This document shows, one piece after another, positions 32,096 to 38,820 of a stretch of DNA of 38,820 nucleotides (positions are counted from its first letter, which is position 1; each line of letters opens with the position of its first letter). The stretch spans positions 1 through 38,820 of the forward strand of contig NZ_QQBJ01000035.1 of assembly GCF_003347205.1 (NCBI RefSeq), given 5' to 3'. A program made the position numbers and the translations under genes. Under the pieces are notes generated by a model. That model searched no databases. It saw only the letters and a list, made by a program, of their open reading frames with translations, and had not been told where the DNA came from. The DNA is from Mycolicibacterium moriokaense (GTDB lineage Bacteria; Actinomycetota; Actinomycetes; Mycobacteriales; Mycobacteriaceae).

Positions 32096-33775
32096 GTGGT
32101 GGACACCCTCGTCCGGTCTGATCACACTATCGACGCCAACCTGGCCTCCTTGTCGAAATTCGGCCGGTTCTGGTTGTTGACCGTCGCCGCACTCGACGTG
32201 CTGCTGGTGATCGCCTCGATGGTCGCGTTGAACGCGGCGCTGCCCGACATCGCGCTGCAAACCGAGGCGACGCAGACACAACTCACCTGGGTGGTCGACG
32301 GTTACACGTTGGTGCTGGCGTGCCTGCTGCTGCCCGCGGGCGCACTCGGCGACCGGTATGGGCGACGCGGCGCGCTGCTTGTCGGGCTGGCCGTGTTCAC
32401 GCTCGCCTCAGTCGCGCCGACGATCTTCGACAGCCCCGCGCAGATCATCGGCGCTCGTGCCGTCGCCGGAATCGGCGCCGCATTCATCATGCCCGCCACA
32501 CTGTCCCTGCTGACCGCGGCCTTCCCGAAGAACGAACGCAACAAGGCCATCGGCATCTGGGCCGGGGTCGCCAGTTCCGGAGCAATCGTCGGGTTCATGG
32601 GGACGGGTCTGCTGCTGCGCTTCTTCGAATGGCAGTCGGTGTTCTACGCGTTCGCAATAGCGAGCATGGCGCTGTTCGTCTGCACGTGCACCATCCGCTC
32701 CTCCCGCGATGAAAGCGCGACTCCACTGGACTGGTTCGGCGCAGTGCTCATCGGCGGCGCTGTCGCGGTCTTCGTGTTCGGTGTGGTCGAGGCCCCGGTG
32801 CGGGGATGGACTCACCCCGTCGTCTGGGGATGCATGGCGGCCGGCGTCGCGCTGTCGTTGGTGTTCGTGGCTGTCGAGCTGCGCCGCAGACACCCGCTGC
32901 TCGACATCCGATTGTTCGCCCGTCCCGACTTCACCACCGGCGCAGTCGGGATCACCTTCCTGTTCTTCGCGAACTTCGGCTTCTTCTTCGTGGTCATGCA
33001 GTACATGCAGCTCATCCTCGGCTACAGCCCGCTCCAAACCGCCTGGGCGCTAGCACCTTTGGCGGTGCCGATCATCGCGTTGGGCGCCACCATGCACCTG
33101 ATCCTGCCCAGGGTCGGTCTCCGGCTGGTGGTTTCGGTGGGCCTGTTGCTGTTGGCGGTGGGGCTGTTCGTCATGAGATACCTCGAGGCCGACTCGGCCT
33201 ACATCGACTTGGTGTGGCCCTTCCTGATCACCAGTGCGGGCATCGGGTTGTGTGTCGCGCCAACGACCTCGGCGATCATGAATGCCGCCCCGACCGAGAA
33301 GCAGGGAGTGGCCTCGGCGGTCAACGACACCACGCGAGAGGTCGGCGCCGCGGTGGGTATCGCCGTCGCAGGCTCGGTGCTTGCCGCGCAATACGCGGGC
33401 GCGCTCGGTGACGGCCTGCGAGCATTCCCGGAGCAGATCCGCGGAGCCGCTTCCGACTCGCTGGCCGCAGCGCTCGAAGCAGCCAAACAGCTTGGCCCAC
33501 AGGGGCCTGCGCTGACGAAGCTCGCAGAATCGGCGTTTCTCGATGCGATGGACCTGTCGCTGATCGTGCTGTCGACGGTGCTTGTGGTCGCCGGAGTTTT
33601 CGTGGCCGTCTGGGCGCCGGGCCGCGATGGCAGGCAGTTGGCGTTCGTCAGTCGGTTGACGGCACGCCGGTCATCCGACGACGAAGCCGGCGGCGCGATG
33701 TCCGAGCATCACGATGGTGGCGTGGGGACCGCGGCCGGTGACGGTGGGCAGGACCGAGCCGTCGATCACCCATAG
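32096..33775 (+). CDS. MFS transporter, DHA2 (14-helix) drug-efflux type
   Basis: This 559-residue polytopic membrane protein resembles EmrB/QacA-type proton-driven exporters. Motifs are LTWVVDGYTLVLACLLLPAG, then GALGDRYGRRGALLVGL (motif A after helix 2), RAVAGIGAAFIMPATLSLLT (motif B region) and GIWAGVASSGAIVG. About 14 hydrophobic segments are visible. The GTG at 32096 (or 32099) is chosen because the upstream frame crosses the operators; the ribosome binding site is only purine-rich (GAAAGCGAG). The last 35 residues are polar and lie antisense to the 3' end of mftG, a 105-bp convergent overlap. It is divergent from the TetR gene that probably represses it. The exported compound is unknown. 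Confidence 0.9.
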   Translation: MVDTLVRSDHTIDANLASLSKFGRFWLLTVAALDVLLVIASMVALNAALPDIALQTEATQTQLTWVVDGYTLVLACLLLPAGALGDRYGRRGALLVGLAVFTLASVAPTIFDSPAQIIGARAVAGIGAAFIMPATLSLLTAAFPKNERNKAIGIWAGVASSGAIVGFMGTGLLLRFFEWQSVFYAFAIASMALFVCTCTIRSSRDESATPLDWFGAVLIGGAVAVFVFGVVEAPVRGWTHPVVWGCMAAGVALSLVFVAVELRRRHPLLDIRLFARPDFTTGAVGITFLFFANFGFFFVVMQYMQLILGYSPLQTAWALAPLAVPIIALGATMHLILPRVGLRLVVSVGLLLLAVGLFVMRYLEADSAYIDLVWPFLITSAGIGLCVAPTTSAIMNAAPTEKQGVASAVNDTTREVGAAVGIAVAGSVLAAQYAGALGDGLRAFPEQIRGAASDSLAAALEAAKQLGPQGPALTKLAESAFLDAMDLSLIVLSTVLVVAGVFVAVWAPGRDGRQLAFVSRLTARRSSDDEAGGAMSEHHDGGVGTAAGDGGQDRAVDHP

Positions 33776-35131
33776 CCCGTCGACGCCACGCACCCTGCAC
33801 CGCCCGTCGACCACGGCGCCGTCGTCGCCGTCGCCGCCCATCGGAGCCGTCGAACACAGATGCTGCGCGGTGGACCAACTGGCCTCGCCGACTCTGGTTG
33901 AGGGCGAGGCCAATTCACGAGCCAGCTCAGAACCGGCGCTCAGCGCCGCCACATCGTGGGAGTCACCGTCGTAGCGGTGTTCGATCACCGGGGGGACGTC
34001 GGGATCATCGGCCACCACCCGCAGCCTGCCCCGCGACCGCGGATGCATCAGCGAGACGCCGATGTGCGGCCGCTCGGCCGGGTCGTGCACGGCGCCCGCC
34101 ACCATGGCGCCGAAGCCTCTGGTGTAGGGCCGGATCTCCAGACCATTCGGAGTGGTCAGGATCGCCTCGACGGGCGGTAAATCATGCGTCGGCGTCCAGT
34201 CGACCGGCAGCACCCATTCCGGGTGGTCGCTGAACCGGGTGCCGACAGGCGAATCGAGGTGTATCGGGATCCCCGCCCTGGCGAGTACCTGCTCAGGCCC
34301 GACGCCCGAGAGCATCAGCAGATGTGCCGACCCGATTGCCCCGGCGCACAGCACGATTCGGTCAGCTTGCAGCTGCACGGGACCTTCGGGCCCGATCACG
34401 TCGGCGCCCACGGCCCGCCCCTTGTCCAGCCTGAGGCGGCGGACCTGCGTATCAGCCAGCAGCGTCAGGTTGGGACGGCCCAACGCGGGCGCCAGAAAGG
34501 CGCCGCCCGGCCCGATCCTGGTCCCACCGTCGATGTTCAGTGGCACGGCGCCCACACCGGCAGGCAGTGTCACATCGGCGGCGGCGCCGTTCAGGTCGGC
34601 CACCCACGGATATCCCATCTCGGTCGCCGCATCGACGAAAGACGCTGTGCAACCGTCGAATTCCGAAACCCGCCGAACCGCAATCGGGCCGTTCGAGCCA
34701 TGCAGCGGGCCGTCGAAATCCAGATCCTGCTCGATGGCCCGGAAGTGCGGCAGCACATCGGCCCAGGACCAGCCGGGCACTGACCAACGCTCGAAGTCCT
34801 CCGGCAGCGCCCGGCAGAAGTAGCCGCCGTTGACGGCGCCCGACCCGCCCACCACGGCGCCCCGCATGATGTGGCCGACGCGCTCGGGCTTCTCCGTCAG
34901 AGTCGTCCGGTAGTGCCGTACCACCGCGCTGGCGGCGGCGATGGGCATCCGCACCCCGTCGGTGATCTGGGCCGCAACCTTCGGGTCGGCCGGCGCGGGC
35001 CCCGACTCCACCACCGTGACCCGGCACGTGGGATCGGCTGAAATGCGCTCCGCAACAACAGATCCAGCACTGCCGGCGCCGATCACCAGGACGTCACTGT
35101 GCGCGGCAGTAGCAGGGGGTGGTGCGGGCAA
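33671..35131 (-). CDS. mftG: Mycofactocin system GMC-family oxidoreductase MftG
   Basis: This 486-residue flavoprotein belongs to the GMC family. The FAD motif VLVIGAGSAGSVVAE starts near residue 14, followed by the GMC pattern RGAVVGGSGAVNGGYFCRAL and the C-terminal signature GLWVIDGSVLPTVTGRGPHA. From knowledge of the family, MftG reoxidises reduced mycofactocin (mycofactocinol) and links it to respiration. The annotated start is a TTG at 35131, 7 bp after mftF, with a weak ribosome binding site and no ATG or GTG nearby; a few residues of uncertainty remain. Its 3' end overlaps the convergent MFS gene by 105 bp. Order and strand match the mft locus. Confidence 0.93.
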   Translation of the reverse strand: MPAPPPATAAHSDVLVIGAGSAGSVVAERISADPTCRVTVVESGPAPADPKVAAQITDGVRMPIAAASAVVRHYRTTLTEKPERVGHIMRGAVVGGSGAVNGGYFCRALPEDFERWSVPGWSWADVLPHFRAIEQDLDFDGPLHGSNGPIAVRRVSEFDGCTASFVDAATEMGYPWVADLNGAAADVTLPAGVGAVPLNIDGGTRIGPGGAFLAPALGRPNLTLLADTQVRRLRLDKGRAVGADVIGPEGPVQLQADRIVLCAGAIGSAHLLMLSGVGPEQVLARAGIPIHLDSPVGTRFSDHPEWVLPVDWTPTHDLPPVEAILTTPNGLEIRPYTRGFGAMVAGAVHDPAERPHIGVSLMHPRSRGRLRVVADDPDVPPVIEHRYDGDSHDVAALSAGSELARELASPSTRVGEASWSTAQHLCSTAPMGGDGDDGAVVDGRCRVRGVDGLWVIDGSVLPTVTGRGPHATIVMLGHRAAGFVVG

Positions 35132-35138
35132 CGGGGGT

Positions 35139-36551
35139 TCAGGTCCGAATCTGCGGTTTGAGCGCGCCGACGTGGCGTTCCCTCACCACGCCCGTCCACA
35201 GGCCGGTCCCGTAGGCGATGTCGTCGAGGCGTTTCAGCAGCAGGTAGCTGAACAGCCCGACGGGCTTGGTCTCGTCGTCGGCGTTGCCGTGCCGCTTCGC
35301 CCAGTCCACCACGCCGTCGATGACGGCCGCGACCAGCACGACGTTTCGGCAGCGGCGGGAGACGAGCGCCAGGATCAGGGCGATCGGCCAGTAGTGTCTG
35401 CAGATCGCCGCGGCCAGCTGCAGCGCGCCCGACCAGAGGCCGTGGGCGGCGACCACCGCCACTTCCTTGGGCTCGGTGTCGACCTCGCCGAGTGAGCGAG
35501 CGATCCGGCGGCCGGTGATCGCAGCCACCATCATGGATGCAATGCAGCTGAGTGCGGAACCCATCGTCAGCAGCACCCACACCACCAGCGTCCATCCGGA
35601 GATCACCAGCGGTGCGGTCTTACCCGGGTGGCGAACGGACAGCGGCGCAGCCGATTCGCCATAGAAAGCCCTGCGCGCGAACCATTCTCGCAACTGGGTG
35701 CGATGTTCATGGGCCACCATCGCGATGGGTTCGTACCGCAGTCGTGCACCGGCCTCGACCAGCCTCCAGCACAGGTCGACGTCCTCGCCGGACCTCATCG
35801 TCTCGTCGAATCCGCCCAGCTCGTTCAGCACGGAGCGGCGGCAGATGATCGCCGCGCTCGGCACGTAGGAGACGGTGCCGTACGGCACGACCGGCGCCTC
35901 GCGCTGACCCAGATCCAGCGACGATCGCACCGCCTCGTAGCGGGCCACCAGGCTGTCCGGCTGTGCCAGGTTCACAATGCGCGGCGCCACCAAAGCCACT
36001 GCGGGATCACAGAAGTGGCCGAGCAGCGCCTCCAGCCAGCCGCGCCGCGGCACGACATCGGAGTCGAGGAAGGCGACGAAGTCGGTGGTGCAGACGCCGA
36101 GTCCGGTGTTGCGCGCCGCCGCCGGCCCCTCGCTGCTCGGATGGCGCATCACAGCCACGTCGCAGTGCATGCCGTCGAAATCCGACTGCTGGATCGGCGT
36201 CGCCGAGCCGTCGTCGACCACCACCACGCGCATGCCGCGCAGTGCCGAGACCAGGCGGTGCACGCCAGAAGGATTGTCGTGCACCGGGATAACGACGGTG
36301 ACGTCTCGGTGTGACGGTCCACTCGCGGGCCTGGGATGGGCCACGGTGGCATCGAGGAGCGTCCGCGCGAGCTGGGCGCTCAGGGCGTCGTGGACCTCGA
36401 GGCGCCCGCCGTTGAGCATCGTCTGCGCGGCAGGTGCCAGCCGCAGCAGCCGCGTCGGCGAACCGCCGAGCAGAGCCGACCCCTCCCCGAGCACCTTGAC
36501 TCGGCGATCGACCTGGACGGCGAACCCGTCGGGCAGACGGGGCTGGCTCAC
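35139..36551 (-). CDS. mftF: Mycofactocin glycosyltransferase MftF
   Basis: This 470-residue family-2 glycosyltransferase adds beta-1,4-linked glucose units to the mycofactocin core in established work. Catalytic-domain motifs are [11 protein letters not shown] (84-94), [11 protein letters not shown] (109-119), [10 protein letters not shown] with the DxD at 163-165, and [12 protein letters not shown]-terminal hydrophobic segments ([33 protein letters not shown]) suggest membrane association. The GTG at 36551 overlaps the mftE stop as GTGA and gives the same length as recalled for M. tuberculosis (470), so it is preferred to the ATG at 36602. Confidence 0.95.
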   Translation of the reverse strand: MSQPRLPDGFAVQVDRRVKVLGEGSALLGGSPTRLLRLAPAAQTMLNGGRLEVHDALSAQLARTLLDATVAHPRPASGPSHRDVTVVIPVHDNPSGVHRLVSALRGMRVVVVDDGSATPIQQSDFDGMHCDVAVMRHPSSEGPAAARNTGLGVCTTDFVAFLDSDVVPRRGWLEALLGHFCDPAVALVAPRIVNLAQPDSLVARYEAVRSSLDLGQREAPVVPYGTVSYVPSAAIICRRSVLNELGGFDETMRSGEDVDLCWRLVEAGARLRYEPIAMVAHEHRTQLREWFARRAFYGESAAPLSVRHPGKTAPLVISGWTLVVWVLLTMGSALSCIASMMVAAITGRRIARSLGEVDTEPKEVAVVAAHGLWSGALQLAAAICRHYWPIALILALVSRRCRNVVLVAAVIDGVVDWAKRHGNADDETKPVGLFSYLLLKRLDDIAYGTGLWTGVVRERHVGALKPQIRT

Positions 36552-37294
36552 GTCAACATCCCGTCGCGGTCGGGCTGCCAGCGGGTGATCCGGCGCACGC
36601 ATCCGTCGACCATCTCGGCAAACAGTCGCTCGCCGTCGATCGCGGTGGCCGTCGTGGGATCACCGAGAACGCCGAGTTCACTCACGGCCGCGACGCCACC
36701 GCTGCGCATCGCCGGCAGCAACTCGCCCAAGGGTGCACGGTTTCCGGGTACGACCTCCTCGCGCCGGACCACGTCGGGCGAAATATGTAGCAATACAGAA
36801 GTTTCGGTGTGTCCAGCATGCGCATCGGCGCCCTTGACGGCGCACGAACACCAGCCCACATCGCGGCCCTCGTACCTCAGCAGCGCCGTCGCGGCGGCCA
36901 GCGCCTCGGTGTTCCCGCCGTGCCCGTTGACAAAGACCAGGCGCCGCGCCCAACTCGCTGCCGAGCGCCCAAACTCGACCAGCAAAAGCCGTAGAGCCGA
37001 CGTGCCGATCGACACCGTGCCGGGAAAGCTCGCGTGTTCGCCACTGGCCCCGTAGCCGATCGGCGGTGCAACCATCCATCCGGATTCATGATCGACTTCC
37101 GCCAGCTGTTCAGCAACCCCCTGAGCAACGGCTCCCGCGATCCGGGTGTCCGTGTCCAGCGGCAGGTGAGGTCCGTGTTGTTCGGTGGAACCTACCGGGA
37201 TAACCAACGCGGGGGACGTGCCGTGCAGCTGCCTCGACGTTGAGTTCCCAAGCTCGCTGGGGAAAGCCACCCGCCGATGGTAGGACGAATTCAC
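36548..37294 (-). CDS. mftE: Mycofactocin precursor peptidase MftE (creatininase family)
   Basis: This 248-residue metal-dependent amidohydrolase of the creatininase family cleaves the modified MftA peptide to release the C-terminal Val-Tyr-derived lactam. The start MNSSYHRRV is characteristic of the orthologs. Metal-binding motifs are [17 protein letters not shown] (35-51, Glu38, His40, Asp49) and [10 protein letters not shown]. The later [12 protein letters not shown] and [10 protein letters not shown] are also conserved. The GTG at 37294 lacks a good ribosome binding site and overlaps the stop of a small in-frame-with-mftD ORF (see 37291-37371). The 137-bp distance from mftD is unusual for this locus. 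Confidence 0.95.
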   Translation of the reverse strand: MNSSYHRRVAFPSELGNSTSRQLHGTSPALVIPVGSTEQHGPHLPLDTDTRIAGAVAQGVAEQLAEVDHESGWMVAPPIGYGASGEHASFPGTVSIGTSALRLLLVEFGRSAASWARRLVFVNGHGGNTEALAAATALLRYEGRDVGWCSCAVKGADAHAGHTETSVLLHISPDVVRREEVVPGNRAPLGELLPAMRSGGVAAVSELGVLGDPTTATAIDGERLFAEMVDGCVRRITRWQPDRDGMLT

Positions 37295-37371
37295 CTGCTG
37301 TGCGCCGGTTGTTGGCGCATGAGCAGATTTTGTTTTCCCCGCATTTGCCGCAGCGGGTGGCGGCTAACCAC
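37291..37371 (-). CDS. Possible 26-residue leader ORF coupled to mftE
   Basis: A GTG at 37371, preceded by AGAGGAGACGGAC (a better ribosome binding site than that of mftE), opens a 26-codon frame rich in Arg and Gln (VVSRHPLRQMRGKQ). Its TGA overlaps the mftE GTG as GTGA, an arrangement that would allow translational coupling. The frame is the same as mftD and is open from the mftD stop. In such GC-rich DNA a short open frame can arise by chance, so reality is uncertain. Confidence 0.3.
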   Translation of the reverse strand: MVSRHPLRQMRGKQNLLMRQQPAHSR

Positions 37372-37431
37372 GTCCGTCTCCTCTGCCACGCATGTCTCAC
37401 GCGCAATCGCGCTGGTAGTCGAGTCGACGCG

Positions 37432-38625
37432 TCAGCCGGTGGCGTCCGGCGGCACTCCGAGCGCCCGGATGAAGTCGGCGGGCACCACCACATCGCCTTG
37501 GACAAGATCGTGCACCGACGCGCGGCCGAGGCCCATCATCGCCGAGTCGATGCCACCCCGGAGGACGTCGAGCACGTTCTCCACACCGGCTTGGCCCTCG
37601 GCTGCCAGGCCCCAGAGATACGCCCGGCCGATCATCACGGCCCGCGCGCCCAGCGCCAACGCCTTGACGACATCGCTGCCGCGCCGCACGCCGCCGTCGA
37701 GCAGCACCTCGATCTCATCGCCCACCGCCTCTGCGATCGGGGCGAGCGCGCGGATCGATGCCGGTGTGCCGTCCAGGTTGTTGCCGCCGTGATTGGACAC
37801 CGAAATGGCCGAAACCCCGGCATCGACAGCACGTTTCGCGTCGTCGACACGCATCACGCCCTTGAGCATGAACGGTCCGCCCCAGAGTTCCCGCAGCCAC
37901 GCGATGTCTTCCCAGGTGGGCGGCGGGGTCGCCATCCACTCGCCGTAGGCGGCAAAGAACGGCGGGCCGGCCTCGCCCAGCGGGGCCTGGTTGGGCACCC
38001 GCAGATCCGGTGGCCGCATCGTCTTGGCCCATTGCATCAACCACCGGGGTCGGGTCAGGCCCTCGGGAAGCATGCGCACAGTCGTGCGCAGGTCCATGTG
38101 TTCGGGGATCTTGGGGCTGCCCCAGTCACGGCCGTGCGCGAAGCTCCAGTCCGTGGTGGCAATCAGGCCGACGGCTCCGGCGGCCCTGGCGCGTTCCACC
38201 CGCGCCGCGATCGCGTCCCGGCCGCCCAGCCAGTAGATCTGGAAGAAGGTCTTGGGGTTGACGGCGACGACGTCCTCGACAGGTTTGCTCGCGAACGACG
38301 ACAACCCCATCGCCGTGCCCCGCGCCGATGCCGCGCGGGCGACCGCGAGTTCGCCGTCGGGATGCACCGCCTGCACGCCCGTCGGGGAGATCACCACCGG
38401 CAGTGAAATCTCCTGACCCATAACGGTTGTCGAAAGATCGCGCTTCTCCATGGCGCCGACCACGTGAGGCGCGAACCCGAGTTCACCGAACGCCTCGACG
38501 TTGTCGGCGACGGTGATGCCCTTCTCGCTGGCTGCCAGCAGGGCGCTGTAGACGGACTTCGGCAACCGTTTCTTCGCCCGCTGCTGGGCGAACGCCACCG
38601 TCTCGAACCACGTGTCTTTCGCCAT
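37432..38625 (-). CDS. mftD: Pre-mycofactocin synthase MftD (FMN-dependent, lactate-dehydrogenase-like)
   Basis: This 397-residue FMN enzyme of the L-lactate dehydrogenase/glycolate oxidase family, formerly called LldD1, converts the AHDP lactam to pre-mycofactocin by oxidative deamination. Key features are PVVISPTGVQAVHPDGELAV (76-95), the FMN-binding lysine in FMLKG (Lys255), the catalytic histidine in SNHGGNNLDG (His279), the phosphate-binding DGGVRRGSDVV (310-320) and IGRAYLWGL. The ATG at 38625 lies 3 bp after the mftC stop. It is followed after 137 bp by mftE, a gap in which a small frame is seen. Confidence 0.96.
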   Translation of the reverse strand: MAKDTWFETVAFAQQRAKKRLPKSVYSALLAASEKGITVADNVEAFGELGFAPHVVGAMEKRDLSTTVMGQEISLPVVISPTGVQAVHPDGELAVARAASARGTAMGLSSFASKPVEDVVAVNPKTFFQIYWLGGRDAIAARVERARAAGAVGLIATTDWSFAHGRDWGSPKIPEHMDLRTTVRMLPEGLTRPRWLMQWAKTMRPPDLRVPNQAPLGEAGPPFFAAYGEWMATPPPTWEDIAWLRELWGGPFMLKGVMRVDDAKRAVDAGVSAISVSNHGGNNLDGTPASIRALAPIAEAVGDEIEVLLDGGVRRGSDVVKALALGARAVMIGRAYLWGLAAEGQAGVENVLDVLRGGIDSAMMGLGRASVHDLVQGDVVVPADFIRALGVPPDATG

Positions 38626-38628
38626 CGT

Positions 38629-38820
38629 CTAGACCGGACTCTCGTTGCACAGCCTGGCAGGCGGCTTCGTCAGCAGTTTCAGGGGAACAGGCCCCTGCTT
38701 TGTGCCGCGCGAGTGGTCTCCGCTGGGTTTGGGTTTGACCCGGTCCTGCTCGAGCGCCGGGATTCCATACCCTTCAACGCATTCAGGGTCGGGGCCATCC
38801 AGCGGCAGGCCGGTGAAGAA
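38629..38820 (-). CDS. mftC: Mycofactocin radical SAM maturase MftC, C-terminal 63 residues (cut by window edge)
   Basis: A minus-strand frame enters from the right edge and ends with TAG at 38629-38631. The 63 residues visible begin FFTGLPLDGPDPECVEGYG and end LLTKPPARLCNESPV. This matches the end of the SPASM region of MftC, with a cysteine in PEC and another in LCNESPV, as in radical SAM maturases that bind auxiliary iron-sulfur clusters. MftC decarboxylates and cyclises the C-terminal Val-Tyr of MftA. The SAM-binding CxxxCxxC part lies outside the window. Only 3 bp separate it from mftD, supporting one operon. Confidence 0.9.
   Translation of the reverse strand, partial: FFTGLPLDGPDPECVEGYGIPALEQDRVKPKPSGDHSRGTKQGPVPLKLLTKPPARLCNESPV

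Overview
The window is high-GC actinobacterial DNA from a Mycobacterium/Mycolicibacterium-type genome, probably an environmental or fast-growing species. The evidence is the S10 ribosomal protein operon lying close to the mycofactocin genes, the arylsulfatase/formylglycine-enzyme pair, LpqN-type lipoprotein features, frequent GTG starts with GTGA/ATGA overlaps, and a PGRS-type glycine-rich protein. In M. tuberculosis (recalled, not searched) the order is mftC-mftD-mftE-mftF-mftG, two genes, the S10 operon (rpsJ to rpsQ), atsA, formylglycine-generating enzyme. The same backbone is present here, running right to left on the minus strand, but with two large blocks added: about 9 kb between mftG and rpsJ, and about 14.7 kb between rpsQ and atsA.

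Layout from left to right. (1) 79-4025, minus: arylsulfatase, an LpqN-like lipoprotein and the formylglycine-generating enzyme that would activate the sulfatase. (2) 4244-7234: glucose-6-phosphate dehydrogenase (zwf), a PucR-type regulator and a tiny membrane protein. (3) 7551-16886, plus: a tight operon of seven genes: acyl-CoA synthetase/ligase, DUF3556 membrane protein, phytoene-desaturase-like flavoprotein, two short-chain dehydrogenases and two DUF1254/DUF1214 proteins. The second DUF1254 gene carries a one-base frameshift. A third, lipoprotein-type DUF1254 gene converges on them from the minus strand (16893-18419). (4) 18754-24346, minus: the eleven-gene S10 operon, with a promoter and a leader of about 250 nt at its head and a strong hairpin terminator at its tail. 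(5) 24759-25235, plus: a DUF4442 hotdog thioesterase-like gene. 25313-27340, minus: an exported PGRS-like glycine-rich protein without a PE domain. (6) 27964-33775: a SnoaL-like protein and a type-B carboxylesterase, divergent from a cytochrome P450 across a 24-bp palindrome, then a TetR repressor divergent from a drug-efflux-type MFS transporter across two 15-bp palindromes spaced 20 bp. (7) 33671-38820, minus: mftG, mftF, mftE, mftD and the 3' end of mftC.

How the genes may work together. The mycofactocin genes make and recycle a peptide-derived, glycosylated redox cofactor. The P450/esterase/SnoaL and TetR/MFS pairs look like two self-regulated detoxification or catabolic units inserted beside it. 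The most novel-looking unit is the 7.5-18.4 kb block. It combines CoA activation, flavin-dependent and NAD(P)-dependent oxidoreduction, a polytopic membrane protein and three DUF1254/DUF1214 paralogs, which suggests an uncharacterised pathway for a hydrophobic, possibly isoprenoid or lipid, substrate. That function is inference only.
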